Positions 35,212 through 44,304 of a stretch of DNA of 64,000 bases are shown in pieces. The notes beneath the pieces were generated by a model. It was not told the origin of the DNA. It saw only the letters and a list, made by a program, of their open reading frames with translations, and searched no databases. The stretch covers positions 186,001-250,000 of the forward strand of contig NZ_CP075169.1 in the NCBI RefSeq assembly GCF_016865525.2. Direction: 5' to 3'. The DNA comes from Sodalis ligni (GTDB lineage: Bacteria > Pseudomonadota > Gammaproteobacteria > Enterobacterales > Enterobacteriaceae). The number at the start of each line of letters is the position of its first letter. The first letter of the stretch is position 1. The translations under genes and the position numbers were made by a program.

Positions 35212-35806
35212 CGTTGTGCTCCTGTGGTATGCCTTGACGGACAAATAGCCGGTATGCCACCTGGCCTGCGGATTTTTCGCGATGCAGGCGCCAGTTGGCG
35301 GGTATCGCCGGCGTACCGGTTTCCGTCTCTGTTTCGATATAAATCCACGCGTCCGGCGACAGCCAGTGATGTTGTTCCAGTAATTGCGCCGTCTGTTCGA
35401 TAAGCCCCTTGCGAAACGGCGGATCGAGGAAAACCACATCGTAGGGTTCTCCAGGCTGCGCCAGCCAGCGCAGGCTGTCGGTTACCACCACCTGTCCGTT
35501 GCGGGCCCCCAGCAGCCGCAGGTTTTTATCCAGCTGCGCCGCCACGGCCCGATCCTGTTCCAGCAGCGTGGCCGCCGCCGCATGGCGGGACAGCGCCTCC
35601 AGACCCAATGCGCCGCTGCCGGCGAAACAATCCAGGCAACGGGAGTCCTGCACCTTCGGCGCCAGCCAATTGAACAAGGTTTCCCGCACCCGGTCGGTGG
35701 TGGGGCGCAGGCCGGGGCTGTCGGGAACCGGCAATTTACGTCCGCGCCATTGACCGCCGATCAGACGTATTTGCCCGGCGGGACGGGAGGGGGGATTTTT
35801 CGCCAT
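35201..35806 (-). CDS. rsmD: 16S rRNA (guanine966-N2)-methyltransferase RsmD
   Basis: A 201-residue SAM-dependent enzyme that methylates G966 of 16S rRNA. Family motifs are IRLIGGQWRGRKLPVPDSPG, LRPTTDRVRETLFNWL, the SAM-binding CLDCFAGSGALGLEALSR and the catalytic DPPF (VVFLDPPFRKG). The ATG at 35806 has AAGG close upstream and matches the E. coli N-terminus; another ATG seven codons earlier is possible. Divergent from ftsY, as in E. coli. Confidence 0.95.
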   Translation of the reverse strand: MAKNPPSRPAGQIRLIGGQWRGRKLPVPDSPGLRPTTDRVRETLFNWLAPKVQDSRCLDCFAGSGALGLEALSRHAAAATLLEQDRAVAAQLDKNLRLLGARNGQVVVTDSLRWLAQPGEPYDVVFLDPPFRKGLIEQTAQLLEQHHWLSPDAWIYIETETETGTPAIPANWRLHREKSAGQVAYRLFVRQGIPQEHNDVD

Positions 35807-35980
35807 ATGCGCCTTGTGGTCACTCAAACGGTTGATAAGCCGTATCAGGGGATATTCTACCGGCCCGATGGCCCGGGGGGAATGTTAATTCGTCACAGTT
35901 CGCCAATAGAGCTGAAAAGCCGAGCCTTACGTGTTGGGGCACGGGGAAAAGTGATAAACTATCAGGTTAATCAGTCACGT

Positions 35981-36012
35981 TATACCCAATAGCTTCAAAG
36001 ATGACGGGTATA
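35981..36012. repeat. Short enterobacterial palindromic repeat before ftsY
   Basis: The 32 bases begin TATACCCAATAGCTTC and end GATGACGGGTATA. The outer 7 bp (TATACCC/GGGTATA) pair. The same core (ATACCCGTCAT ... CTTTGAAG in reverse) is a common dispersed element in Yersinia, Serratia and relatives. It lies within the likely ftsY leader. Confidence 0.5.
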
Positions 36013-36052
36013 TTCATCCGCCATGATTATCAGGCGAGGAGTCTAGTCGCAA

Positions 36053-37540
36053 ATGGCAAAAGATAAAAAACGCGGTTTCTTGTCCTGGTTAGGCCTCAAG
36101 CGCCCGGATGAGGAACAGGAAAACCCCCGGCCGGCGCCGGGGGAAGCTGATGACCGGGCCGTTGAGCAAAACGCGGATACCGTAGCGAAGCAGGCTGCGC
36201 CCGTGGCCGGTGAATCTGACGCCGTGCGCACCGCCAAGGATATCGTCGACGTCACCGAGCGGGTGGCGCAAGAGCAGGCCGCGGTCACGCCGGCTGCCGA
36301 TGGCGGCCGCAATACGGCGCAGGCGGCAGAAACGGCGTCCTCCTCTCCGGTGCCCCGTGATGCCTCCGTCTTGGACAGTGTTCCCGCCCCCCGTGATGCC
36401 CCCGCCTTGGACAGTGTTTCCGCTCCGCATGATGCCTCCGCCTTGGACAGTGCCCTCCCTCCGGCGGACGAGCGCCCCGTCCAACGCGATGAGGCCGCAT
36501 TGACGCTGGCGGAGGATGTCCGCCCCGACCGGGATCTCGCGCCGGCGGACGAATGGGAACCGGAACCTTTGGGCGCCGTTATGGCTGAGCCGCCGGTCAC
36601 CGAGCAGGCGCGTCCGACCCGCGAAGGACTTTTTGCCCGTCTCAAACGGGGGCTGCTTAAAACCAAACAAAATCTCGGATCCGGATTTATCGGATTGTTC
36701 CGCGGTAAAAAAATAGACGATGATTTGTTCGACGAGCTGGAAGAGCAATTGCTGATTGCCGACGTGGGGGTGGAAACCACGCGTAAAATCATCTCCAGCC
36801 TGGTTGAACATGCCGATCGCAGCCATCTGAAAGACGCGGATGCGTTGTACGGCAAGCTCAAAGAGGAAATGGCCGCTATACTGGCCAAGGTCAGCCAGCC
36901 TCTGCAGGTGGGCGGCAAAACCCCGTTCGTTATTTTGATGGTGGGAGTGAACGGCGTCGGTAAAACCACCACTATCGGCAAATTGGCGCACCAGTACCAG
37001 GCGGAAGGCAAAACCGTTATGCTGGCGGCCGGCGACACCTTCCGGGCGGCGGCGGTGGAGCAACTGCAAATCTGGGGCCAGCGCAATCAAATCCCGGTGG
37101 TGGCGCAGCATACCGGCGCCGATTCCGCATCGGTGATTTTTGATGCCATCCAGGCGGCCAAGGCCCGCGGCATCGATGTCCTGATTGCCGACACCGCCGG
37201 CCGATTGCAGAACAAAAGCCATCTTATGGATGAGCTGAAGAAGATTGTCCGCGTCATGAAAAAGCTGGACGCGGACGCCCCCCACGAGGTTATGCTGACC
37301 CTGGACGCCAGCACCGGCCAGAACGCCGTCAGCCAGGCGAGACTCTTTAATGAAACGGTGCCGTTAACCGGGATTACGCTGACGAAACTGGACGGCACCG
37401 CCAAGGGCGGGGTTATTTTTGCCGTAGCCGATCAGTTCGGCATCCCGATTCGTTATATCGGTGTCGGGGAAGGCATCGAGGATTTGCGGCCCTTTAACGC
37501 CGATGATTTTATAGAGGCACTATTTGCCCGAGAGGATTAA
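36053..37540 (+). CDS. ftsY: Signal recognition particle receptor FtsY
   Basis: A 495-residue SRP receptor that brings ribosome-nascent chain complexes to SecYEG. A basic N-terminus (MAKDKKRGFLSWLG) and a long acidic A domain (to ~185) precede the NG GTPase domain with P-loop GVNGVGKTTTIGKL, DTAGRLQNK and TKLDGTAKGG. The A domain carries three 12-residue tandem repeats (D-A-x-x-L-D-S-V-x-A-P-x, about 36355-36470). GGAG lies upstream of the ATG. First gene of ftsYEX. Confidence 0.97.
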   Translation: MAKDKKRGFLSWLGLKRPDEEQENPRPAPGEADDRAVEQNADTVAKQAAPVAGESDAVRTAKDIVDVTERVAQEQAAVTPAADGGRNTAQAAETASSSPVPRDASVLDSVPAPRDAPALDSVSAPHDASALDSALPPADERPVQRDEAALTLAEDVRPDRDLAPADEWEPEPLGAVMAEPPVTEQARPTREGLFARLKRGLLKTKQNLGSGFIGLFRGKKIDDDLFDELEEQLLIADVGVETTRKIISSLVEHADRSHLKDADALYGKLKEEMAAILAKVSQPLQVGGKTPFVILMVGVNGVGKTTTIGKLAHQYQAEGKTVMLAAGDTFRAAAVEQLQIWGQRNQIPVVAQHTGADSASVIFDAIQAAKARGIDVLIADTAGRLQNKSHLMDELKKIVRVMKKLDADAPHEVMLTLDASTGQNAVSQARLFNETVPLTGITLTKLDGTAKGGVIFAVADQFGIPIRYIGVGEGIEDLRPFNADDFIEALFARED

Positions 37541-37545
37541 CTAGG

Positions 37546-38214
37546 ATGATTCGCTTTGAACACGTCAGCAAAGCTTATCTCGGCGGACGGCAGGCACTGC
37601 AAAGTGTCAATTTCCACCTTCGTCCGGCCGAGATGGCCTTTTTGACGGGCCATTCGGGAGCGGGTAAGAGTACCTTGCTCAAACTGATTTGCGGTATTGA
37701 ACGGCCTAGCGCGGGTCATATCTTTTTTGACGGTCACGATATCAGCCGCTTGAGAAATGGCGAAGTGCCCTTCTTGCGTCGCCAGATCGGCATGATCTTC
37801 CAGGATCATCATTTGCTGCTGGACAGAACCATTTACGACAACGTGGCGATGCCGTTGATTATCTCGGGAGCGAGCACCGAGGATATCAGGCGCCGGGTGT
37901 CGGCGGCGCTGGACAAGGTCGGCTTGCTGGATAAAGCGCGTAACTATCCCATCCAATTGTCCGGCGGCGAACAGCAGCGGGTGGGCATTGCCCGCGCCGT
38001 GGTGAACAAGCCCGCGGTTCTGCTGGCGGATGAGCCCACCGGCAATCTTGACGACGCACTGTCGGAGGATATTTTGCGGCTGTTCGAAGAATTCAACCGG
38101 GTAGGCGTGACGGTACTGATGGCCACCCACGACCTGGCGCTGATCGCTCGGCGGCGGTATCGTATCATGTCGCTGAATCAGGGAAGAATGGGCGGGGGCG
38201 TTGATGGCGAATAA
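37546..38214 (+). CDS. ftsE: Cell division ATP-binding protein FtsE
   Basis: A 222-residue ABC ATPase that with FtsX controls septal peptidoglycan hydrolysis through EnvC. Walker A is GHSGAGKST at residues 36-44, the signature [12 protein letters not shown] near 137-148 and Walker [13 protein letters not shown] near 157-168. It follows ftsY by 5 bp and overlaps ftsX by 14 bp. Length equals that of E. coli FtsE. Confidence 0.97.
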   Translation: MIRFEHVSKAYLGGRQALQSVNFHLRPAEMAFLTGHSGAGKSTLLKLICGIERPSAGHIFFDGHDISRLRNGEVPFLRRQIGMIFQDHHLLLDRTIYDNVAMPLIISGASTEDIRRRVSAALDKVGLLDKARNYPIQLSGGEQQRVGIARAVVNKPAVLLADEPTGNLDDALSEDILRLFEEFNRVGVTVLMATHDLALIARRRYRIMSLNQGRMGGGVDGE

Positions 38215-39184
38215 ACTTAACCGGCCGCAGACCGCGAGCGGCGCCAAAGCGGCCAAGAGCAAGGCTTTGCGGGGCGGCTGGCGCGAACAGTGGGCTTATG
38301 CCTGGAGCAATGCCTTCGGAGATATGCGGCGCCAGCCGTTAGCAACTCTCCTAACCGTTACCGTTATTGCCATATCGTTGACGTTGCCCAGCATATGCTA
38401 TCTGGTATGGAAAAACGTCAGCCAGGCGGCGGCGCAGTGGTATCCAAGCCCGCAGCTCACCGTCTATCTGGATAAAACCCTGGATGATGATGCGGCCCTC
38501 AAGGTCATGAATCGCCTGAAGCAGGAAGCCGGCGTGGATAAGGTGAATTACCTTTCCAAAGAAGAGGCGATGGGGGAATTCCGTAACTGGTCGGGCTTTG
38601 GCGGCGCGCTGGATATGCTGGAGCAGAATCCGCTGCCGGCGGTGGCCATCATCACGCCGAAGCTGGATTTCCAAAGCGCCGACACCCTTAAAACGCTGCG
38701 GGATCGGGTCGCGGCGGTGCCTGGGGTGGATGAGGTGCGAATGGACGACAGCTGGTTCGCCCGACTGGCGGCCCTGACCGATTTGGTGGGACAGGTCGCG
38801 GCCACCATCGGCGTGTTGATGATCGTTGCGGTATTCCTGGTTATCGGCAACAGCATCCGTCTGAGCATCTTCAGCCGCCGTGACACCATCAACGTGATGA
38901 AGCTGCTGGGGGCCACCGATGGGTTTATCCTGCGGCCGTTTCTCAACGGCGGGGCTTTGCTGGGGCTGGGCGGCGCCATTGTTTCGCTGATCCTGTCGGA
39001 AGCCCTGGTATGGCGGCTGCAATCCGTGGTGGAGAAGGTGGCCTCGGTGTTCGGCACCACCTTTGCCCTGCACGGGCTTGACTGGTCGGAGATTCTGCTG
39101 CTATTACTGATTTCCACCATGATTGGCTGGCTGGCGGCCTGGCTGGCGACGGTGCAACATTTACGTCGTTTTACACCCCAATGA
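38201..39184 (+). CDS. ftsX: Cell division protein FtsX
   Basis: A 327-residue membrane partner of FtsE. Cytosolic basic N-terminus, a first membrane segment (about 50-72), a periplasmic domain that would meet EnvC (about 75-195), then three membrane segments to the C-terminus, with the family stretch [20 protein letters not shown] before the third. Start overlaps the ftsE stop, giving translational coupling. Length is close to E. coli FtsX (352), with a shorter N-terminal tail. Confidence 0.95.
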   Translation: MMANKLNRPQTASGAKAAKSKALRGGWREQWAYAWSNAFGDMRRQPLATLLTVTVIAISLTLPSICYLVWKNVSQAAAQWYPSPQLTVYLDKTLDDDAALKVMNRLKQEAGVDKVNYLSKEEAMGEFRNWSGFGGALDMLEQNPLPAVAIITPKLDFQSADTLKTLRDRVAAVPGVDEVRMDDSWFARLAALTDLVGQVAATIGVLMIVAVFLVIGNSIRLSIFSRRDTINVMKLLGATDGFILRPFLNGGALLGLGGAIVSLILSEALVWRLQSVVEKVASVFGTTFALHGLDWSEILLLLLISTMIGWLAAWLATVQHLRRFTPQ

Positions 39185-39252
39185 TGTTTTTTTGTTATAC
39201 TCGGATAACGATATTACAACCGCACAAGCTGATCTACGTTACGTTTTAACCT

Positions 39253-39280
39253 GAACTAATATGCTGCGAGTGGGTCTTAA
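39253..39280 (+). promoter_or_regulatory. Sigma-E-type promoter candidate for rpoH
   Basis: GAACTA, then 16 bases, then TCTTAA, placed about 85 bases upstream of rpoH. E. coli rpoH P3, which sigma-E reads, is GAACTT-N16-TCTGA at a like position. The -10 part deviates by one base. This would link sigma-32 supply to envelope stress; not tested. Confidence 0.5.
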
Positions 39281-39363
39281 TATCGGCTGTTGATACAAAA
39301 GTTGCCCGTAAAACAACGGCCGCTTGATGTGACAGCATATGAGAATTTAGCGAGAGGACTTGA

Positions 39364-40221
39364 ATGATTAAAGATATGCAAGCTTTAGCCCTGGTTCCCC
39401 AAGGCAGTCTGGAAGCCTACATCCGGGCAGCCAATGCCTATCCTATGCTTACGGCGGAGGAAGAGAGGTCTTTGGCTGAACAACTGCATTATCAGGGCGA
39501 TTTGGAGGCGGCCAAGCGGCTTATCCTGTCTCACCTGCGCTTTGTCGTCCATATCGCGCGTAATTATTCCGGTTATGGTCTGCCGCAGGCGGATTTAATC
39601 CAGGAAGGCAATATCGGCCTTATGAAAGCGGTGCGCCGCTTCAATCCTGAAGTAGGGGTCCGGCTGGTTTCTTTCGCCGTGCACTGGATTAAAGCTGAAA
39701 TTCACGAATACGTTCTGCGCAACTGGCGCATCGTGAAGGTGGCCACTACCAAGGCCCAGCGCAAGCTGTTCTTCAATTTGCGCAAAACCAAACAGCGCCT
39801 GGGCTGGTTCAATCAGGCCGAAGTCGAGATGGTGGCGCAAGAACTCGGCGTCACCAGTAAAGACGTGCGTGAAATGGAATCGCGCATGGCGGCTCAGGAC
39901 ATGACCTTTGATCCGACCCCGGATGAAGATGTCCGCGAGGGGCAATCCATGGCCCCGATGCTCTATTTGCAGGATAAGTCTTCCGATTTCGCCGACGGCA
40001 TTGAAGAAGACAACTGGGATGATCATGCGGCGGACAAGCTCGGCCTGGCGCTGGAAGGCCTGGATGAGCGCAGCCAGCATATTATCCGCGCCAGATGGCT
40101 GGATGACGACAACAAGACCACGCTGCAGGAACTGGCGGATAAATACGGCGTTTCTGCGGAACGCGTGCGCCAGCTGGAAAAAAACGCCATGAAAAAAATG
40201 CGGATGGCGATAGAGTCGTAA
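39364..40221 (+). CDS. rpoH: RNA polymerase heat-shock sigma factor RpoH
   Basis: A 285-residue sigma-32. Region 2 has [20 protein letters not shown], the RpoH box [13 protein letters not shown] is intact, and region 4.2 ends [27 protein letters not shown] lies before the ATG. The first codons (ATGATTAAAGATATGCAA) keep the ATGCAA...TTTAGCC pattern that in E. coli pairs with the start region to form the mRNA thermometer, so heat control of translation is likely kept. A sigma-E-type promoter is seen upstream. A palindromic element splits its terminator region. Confidence 0.97.
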   Translation: MIKDMQALALVPQGSLEAYIRAANAYPMLTAEEERSLAEQLHYQGDLEAAKRLILSHLRFVVHIARNYSGYGLPQADLIQEGNIGLMKAVRRFNPEVGVRLVSFAVHWIKAEIHEYVLRNWRIVKVATTKAQRKLFFNLRKTKQRLGWFNQAEVEMVAQELGVTSKDVREMESRMAAQDMTFDPTPDEDVREGQSMAPMLYLQDKSSDFADGIEEDNWDDHAADKLGLALEGLDERSQHIIRARWLDDDNKTTLQELADKYGVSAERVRQLEKNAMKKMRMAIES

Positions 40222-40234
40222 TTTGAAAGGCCTG

Positions 40235-40254
40235 CCTCATTGCTGAGGGCGGCC
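40235..40254. repeat. First copy of duplicated 20-bp terminator stem
   Basis: CCTCATTGCTGAGGGCGGCC here recurs exactly at 40425-40444. The first copy is followed by CTAGAC instead of a T-run, so it has lost terminator function. The two copies flank the palindromic element at 40291-40394, which suggests duplication when the element entered. Confidence 0.7.
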
Positions 40255-40290
40255 CTAGACTGCTGACAAGCGTACTCGGAGTCAATAAGG

Positions 40291-40394
40291 CGGGACAGGC
40301 TGCCAGAAGAGTAAACCGTCCGCGCCAGGGATGGCGCGGATCGAGCCTACATGGATGTATTCACGGCGAGTTTACGATCTGGCAGCCTGTCCCG
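40291..40394. repeat. MITE-like palindromic element with 17-bp perfect ends
   Basis: The ends CGGGACAGGCTGCCAGA (40291-40307) and its exact complement (40378-40394) enclose about 70 bases that hold further pairing (GAGTAAAC with GTTTAC; GTCCGCGCC with GGCGCGGAT). The middle part CGAGCCTACATGGATGTA is one I recall as a dispersed motif in Serratia/Yersinia-type genomes. No coding capacity, so a non-autonomous mobile or RNA-hairpin repeat. Confidence 0.7.
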
Positions 40395-40423
40395 ACCGGG
40401 CAGTTTGTCAATAAGCTCAGGCA

Positions 40424-40449
40424 CCCTCATTGCTGAGGGCGGCCTTTTT
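40424..40449. terminator. Rho-independent terminator (rpoH end)
   Basis: CCCTCA-TTGC-TGAGGG followed by CGGCCTTTTT forms a stem-loop and T-run on the plus strand, 200 bases after the rpoH stop and 11 bases from the end of the convergent transketolase gene. Confidence 0.75.
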
Positions 40450-40460
40450 GCTTTCGGTGG

Positions 40461-42512
40461 TTAGCCCTTGACGCTGGCTATCACTTCGCGGGCGGTGCGC
40501 ACGATGGCATCGGTCGTGATATCGAACTTGGCGTACACGTCTTGAATCTTGCCCGATTCGCCGAAGTCGTGCATGCCGACGAATTTGCCTTCAAAGCCGA
40601 TGTACCTTTCCCAGCCCAGTTCAACCGCCGCCTCGATGGCGACTCTGGCCGCCGTATCCCCTAATACCGATTTTTGGTATTGGCGATCCTGCTCTTCAAA
40701 AAGCAGCCGGCACGGCATGGAGACCACGGCGGTGGGCACGCCTTCTTTTTGCATTATTTCCCGCGCCTCAACGGCAAGATGCAGTTCCGAGCCCGTTGCT
40801 ATCAGGGTCAGCTGACGGGGTCCGCCCTGGGCCTCCAGCAGAACGTAGGCGCCCCGGGCCGATTTATTTTCGGTCCCGGCTTCTTTTCGCAACAGCGGCA
40901 TGGGCTGCCGGGACAGCGCGATAAGGGCGGCGCGGCGCGGCTGCTCCAGGATCAGTTCCCAGCATTCGGCGGTCTCCACCGGATCCCCCGGCCGGTATAC
41001 GCCCAGATGGGGAATCGCCCTAAGCGCCGCCAGATGCTCAACGGGCTGATGCGTCGGTCCGTCTTCCCCCAGCCCGATGGAATCATGGGTCATGACAAAA
41101 ATTGTGCGTATACGCATCATCGCCGCCAGCCGGATGGCCGGTCGGCAATAGTCGGAGAAGCAAAGAAACGTGCCGCCGTAGGGGATTAAACCGCCATGCA
41201 GCGCCAAACCGTTCATGGCCGCGGCCATGCCGTGCTCGCGCACGCCGTAATGGATATACGAGCCATCATAGTGACCGGGGGTGATCTCCACCTGATTTTT
41301 CGCTTTGGTATTGTTTGACGGCGTCAGATCCGCCGACCCTCCCAGCATTTCCGGTATCGCATCGAACAGATGATTAAGCACGGCGCCGCTGGCTTGGCGG
41401 GTGGCCATGTCGGCTCCGCTTTTGATGAATTCTTCGCGCGCGGCGGCGATGGCGGCTTTCCAGTTTACCGGCAGCTCACCGCGGGTGCGGCGTTCGAACT
41501 CCCTGCGCAGATCCTCAGGCGTATTTTTCACGCGTTCCGCCCAGGCCATCCGGGCGGTCCGGCCTTTTTCGCCGATGGCGCGCCACTCTTTTAACAACTC
41601 CTCCGGGATCACGAACGGCGGTGAATCCCAGCCGAGGATTTTACGGGCGCCGGCGATTTCTTCCTCGCCGGGAGCATCGCTATGGGCTTTCTGGGTCCCG
41701 GCCTTGGTAGGGAAGCCAAAACCGATGATGGTCTTGCAGGCAATCAAGGTGGGTTGATCTTCTATCCCACGAGCCGTGGTGATGGCGTTGCGGATGGCGT
41801 CGGTGTCATGGCCGTCGATTTCCAATACGTACCAGCCCGACGCGCGGAAACGTTCAATCTCATTGTCAGAGACCGACAGGCTGGTGGCGCCGTCAATGGA
41901 GATGGAATTGTTATCCCAAAACGCAATAAGGCGGCCTAGCTTGAGGTGGCCCGCCAGGGAGATAGCCTCCTGGCTGATCCCCTCCATCAAACAGCCGTCA
42001 CCGAGAAAAACGTAAGTGTAGTGGTTAACCAGGTCATCGCCGAAGGTTGCATTCATGATGCGTTCACCCAGCGCCATGCCGACCGATTCCGCAATGCCCT
42101 GGCCCAGCGGTCCGGTGGTCAGCTCAATCCCATCCGCGTGCCGGTATTCAGGATGGCCCGGCGTCTTGCTCCCTACCTGGCGGAAACGCTCCAATTCCTC
42201 CACCGGCATGTCCGCATAACCCGTCAAATACAACAGGCTGTAGAGCAGCATCGATCCGTGGCCGTTGGAGAGCACGAAGCGGTCGCGGTCCAGCCAGTGC
42301 GGGTCCGCGGCATCGAACTGCATGAATTCTTTGAACAGGACGGTGGCGATGTCGGCCATACCCATGGGCGCGCCGGGATGGCCGCTTTTCGCCTTTTGTA
42401 CAGCATCCATGGAAAGGAACCGGATACAGTCCGCCATATCGCGAAGGTGCCGGTCACGAGGCGCCGGTACGCTTTTCGGCGCTGTTGGTGTTCCGGAAGG
42501 TTGTTCTGTCAT
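40461..42512 (-). CDS. Transketolase, alphaproteobacterial type
   Basis: A 683-residue thiamine-diphosphate enzyme moving two-carbon units between sugar phosphates in the pentose phosphate pathway. N-terminal TPP site GDGCLMEG with DNNSISIDG, the FLSMDAVQKAKSGHPGAPMG start, and GLGEDGPTHQPVEH in the pyrimidine domain are complete. Outside the motifs it differs from enteric TktA/TktB: an N-terminal extension ending RDRHLRDMADCIRF, and YGGTFLCFSDYCRPAIRLAA, which recall alphaproteobacterial enzymes. I infer horizontal transfer. It converges on rpoH and may serve the island to its right. Promoter lies in 42513-42700. Confidence 0.9.
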   Translation of the reverse strand: MTEQPSGTPTAPKSVPAPRDRHLRDMADCIRFLSMDAVQKAKSGHPGAPMGMADIATVLFKEFMQFDAADPHWLDRDRFVLSNGHGSMLLYSLLYLTGYADMPVEELERFRQVGSKTPGHPEYRHADGIELTTGPLGQGIAESVGMALGERIMNATFGDDLVNHYTYVFLGDGCLMEGISQEAISLAGHLKLGRLIAFWDNNSISIDGATSLSVSDNEIERFRASGWYVLEIDGHDTDAIRNAITTARGIEDQPTLIACKTIIGFGFPTKAGTQKAHSDAPGEEEIAGARKILGWDSPPFVIPEELLKEWRAIGEKGRTARMAWAERVKNTPEDLRREFERRTRGELPVNWKAAIAAAREEFIKSGADMATRQASGAVLNHLFDAIPEMLGGSADLTPSNNTKAKNQVEITPGHYDGSYIHYGVREHGMAAAMNGLALHGGLIPYGGTFLCFSDYCRPAIRLAAMMRIRTIFVMTHDSIGLGEDGPTHQPVEHLAALRAIPHLGVYRPGDPVETAECWELILEQPRRAALIALSRQPMPLLRKEAGTENKSARGAYVLLEAQGGPRQLTLIATGSELHLAVEAREIMQKEGVPTAVVSMPCRLLFEEQDRQYQKSVLGDTAARVAIEAAVELGWERYIGFEGKFVGMHDFGESGKIQDVYAKFDITTDAIVRTAREVIASVKG

Positions 42513-43074
42513 CGTTATACCCTCTTATGTCATTGACGTTTAGCGTTCATCATCGAGTAAATGGGTAAGCGCAAGGCGTAAGACAACGGCATCCTGACCG
42601 GTGGAGCGACGGCATCCCATCCAGCGGAGATTAGGCCGAGCGGACCGTCTATCGTTTTGCTCGGCATTGGCCCCATGTGCTGCCCGCAAGTTACTTCGAC
42701 GATCAACAGCTTAGTGGGAAAGGTATTGATACCACGGCATCTGATGGTTCTCTGTTCTACATAATAGCGTAAGACGTCGGTTCACGCCGCTCTTCGGTCA
42801 TCACCTGGCGGCTTTCGGGACGGCGACTTCCCTTTTGAGACGAACGGAGCCAGCATCGGTAGTCTTTTGGTTATCAATAAAATAAAGATGCGGCTTCCCA
42901 TACGCCTTTACCGCAATAATATTAATTGTTATTTTGCCTGTTACCGAAGGAATATATAGCAGTGAAGGAAAAATATATTAATTTTCATAAAATGATTATT
43001 GTTAATATTTTAATTTTTCATTGTAAGCGTGAACGGTATCTATCAATAACAACGCTGTCTCAAGGAGCGTAATA
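42513..43074. other. Spacer upstream of transketolase
   Basis: About 560 bases without a gene. The half near the transketolase is GC-rich and shows nothing I can name. From about 42880 to 43030 it becomes strongly AT-rich (many ATTAAT/TATTAA runs), which suits a promoter for the following orphan gene and perhaps silencing by H-NS; this is inference from composition. Confidence 0.4.
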
Positions 43075-43598
43075 ATGGACTATAGGGCTATTTACATTCT
43101 TATTATCAGCCGTATGTATTACCTGTTTACCCGCGGCCGGGTCAATATAATACAATGAATATGCCGTTATATTACTACCCGGTCATGGGCAGTTACTACG
43201 TCCCGCTACAGCGAGTGATGATGCCGTTAATCAATGTCGGTTATGCTTTACCCGGAGAATATGCCGCCAGGGCTGTACCGGAGCATATTCCCGCTATGAA
43301 TGGCATACCGGGTATACGTGAAAGGCTCAGGGGCGCCGGGCAGGCCGCGCCGTTATTGCACTGTCCCTGCCTTAGTCAACGCCCGTCCCGCGTCGCCGCT
43401 CCGTTTAATACCGCCAGGGTATCCCGCGCCGCCTCCCGTCCGGTTGAGCATTCTCCCCCTCAACGGGCGCAGGCTCCTGACTCCGCCCGTGGCAGACGAA
43501 GTCCCGCATTGCCGTTAACCCGCCACAACGTCAAACAATGGGAGGGGGCGAATCCCGCGCCGGCAAATCCCAGTGGTGCGTGGCTGGTGAAAAAATGA
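43075..43598 (+). pseudogene. Frameshifted Tyr/Pro-rich orphan gene
   Basis: AAGGAG seven bases before ATG 43075 is the best start, but that frame stops after 27 codons. Shifting by one base at the GGG run (43085-43087) gives one continuous frame: GYLHSYYQPYVLPVYPRPGQ, then a segment from 43155 (MNMPLYYYPVMGSYYVPL) to a stop at 43598. The protein would be about 175 residues: Tyr/Pro-rich at first, then Arg/Pro/Ala-rich, with no family I recognise. One G deleted is the simplest reading; translation from 43155 lacks a good ribosome site. It follows a very AT-rich stretch, as transferred genes often do. Confidence 0.5.
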
Positions 43599-43660
43599 AT
43601 CACCGGTTAGCCATGGCGAAAGGGGGCAGGTGAAGTCCGGCGGAAATCATATTGCATACA

Positions 43661-43686
43661 TTATACAAAAATGAGATATTGTATAA
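43661..43686. promoter_or_regulatory. Inverted-repeat operator upstream of ridA-like gene
   Basis: TTATACAA and TTGTATAA are exact complements separated by 10 bases, 38 bp upstream of the ridA-like start. FCD-type GntR regulators commonly bind TTGTATACAA-like sites, and such regulators are coded 0.6 and 3.9 kb away. A related ATACAATAT sequence occurs twice at 47396-47416. Confidence 0.5.
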
Positions 43687-43723
43687 AATAATTGCCTATC
43701 AATGTGATTAAAAGAGGATTTCA

Positions 43724-44152
43724 ATGAACACCGCCCCGGTCTATCTCAATCCCGAAGGCGCCTGCCCGGCGCAAGGACTCTATTCCCACGCGACGCGGGT
43801 GAGCACCGGCACGATGTATTATCTGGCCGGTCAGCTCTCCGTGGCGGAGGATGGCGGCGTTGCCGGGAAGGGAGACTTCGCCGCTCAGTTTATCCAGGTG
43901 TTCGCCAATCTTGAGGCGGTGCTGAAGGGCTTGGGTCTGGGCTGGCGGGATATCGTCAAATTCACCACCTTTATGGTGCACTCACAGCATATTGAATTGT
44001 TTATGCGGCTGCGCGCCGAGCACTTTCCCCATTTTTTTTCCGGCGATCTGTTTCCCCCCAATACCTTGCTGGTGGTGAACCGGCTGGTGAAAGAGGACTT
44101 TTTGCTGGAAGTGGAGGCTATTGCCTGCAAAAGCGCTGAAGATTTACGGTGA
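43724..44152 (+). CDS. RidA/YjgF-family protein
   Basis: A 142-residue protein of the Rid family, which includes enamine/imine deaminases. The fold signatures are MYYLAGQLSVAEDG, AAQFIQVFANLEAVLKGLGL, DIVKFTTFMVHSQH and PPNTLLVVNRLVKEDFLLEV. In RidA proper an Arg (R105) binds the substrate carboxylate; here an Arg is present in VVNRLVKEDF, though the R-x-x-V context differs. AGAGGA precedes the ATG. It opens the catabolic island and faces a GntR-type gene 150 bp downstream. Probably removes reactive intermediates in this pathway. Confidence 0.85.
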   Translation: MNTAPVYLNPEGACPAQGLYSHATRVSTGTMYYLAGQLSVAEDGGVAGKGDFAAQFIQVFANLEAVLKGLGLGWRDIVKFTTFMVHSQHIELFMRLRAEHFPHFFSGDLFPPNTLLVVNRLVKEDFLLEVEAIACKSAEDLR

Positions 44153-44304
44153 GATTGAAATAATTCCCGGCGGACAGGAAAGGCATGAAATAGTACACTG
44201 TTGCAGTTGGCGGGGCCGATAAGCAGCGATATTCCGGATGCCGCGGTGCGATAGCTCCGGGCTGGGGCGGCCTATGACAAATGAATTGATGACGGAATAA
44301 CAAC

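Noticed and set aside
36089..37285. 398-codon minus-strand frame opposite ftsY
   Set aside because: Low-complexity antisense shadow of a conserved gene in GC-rich DNA, no family match.
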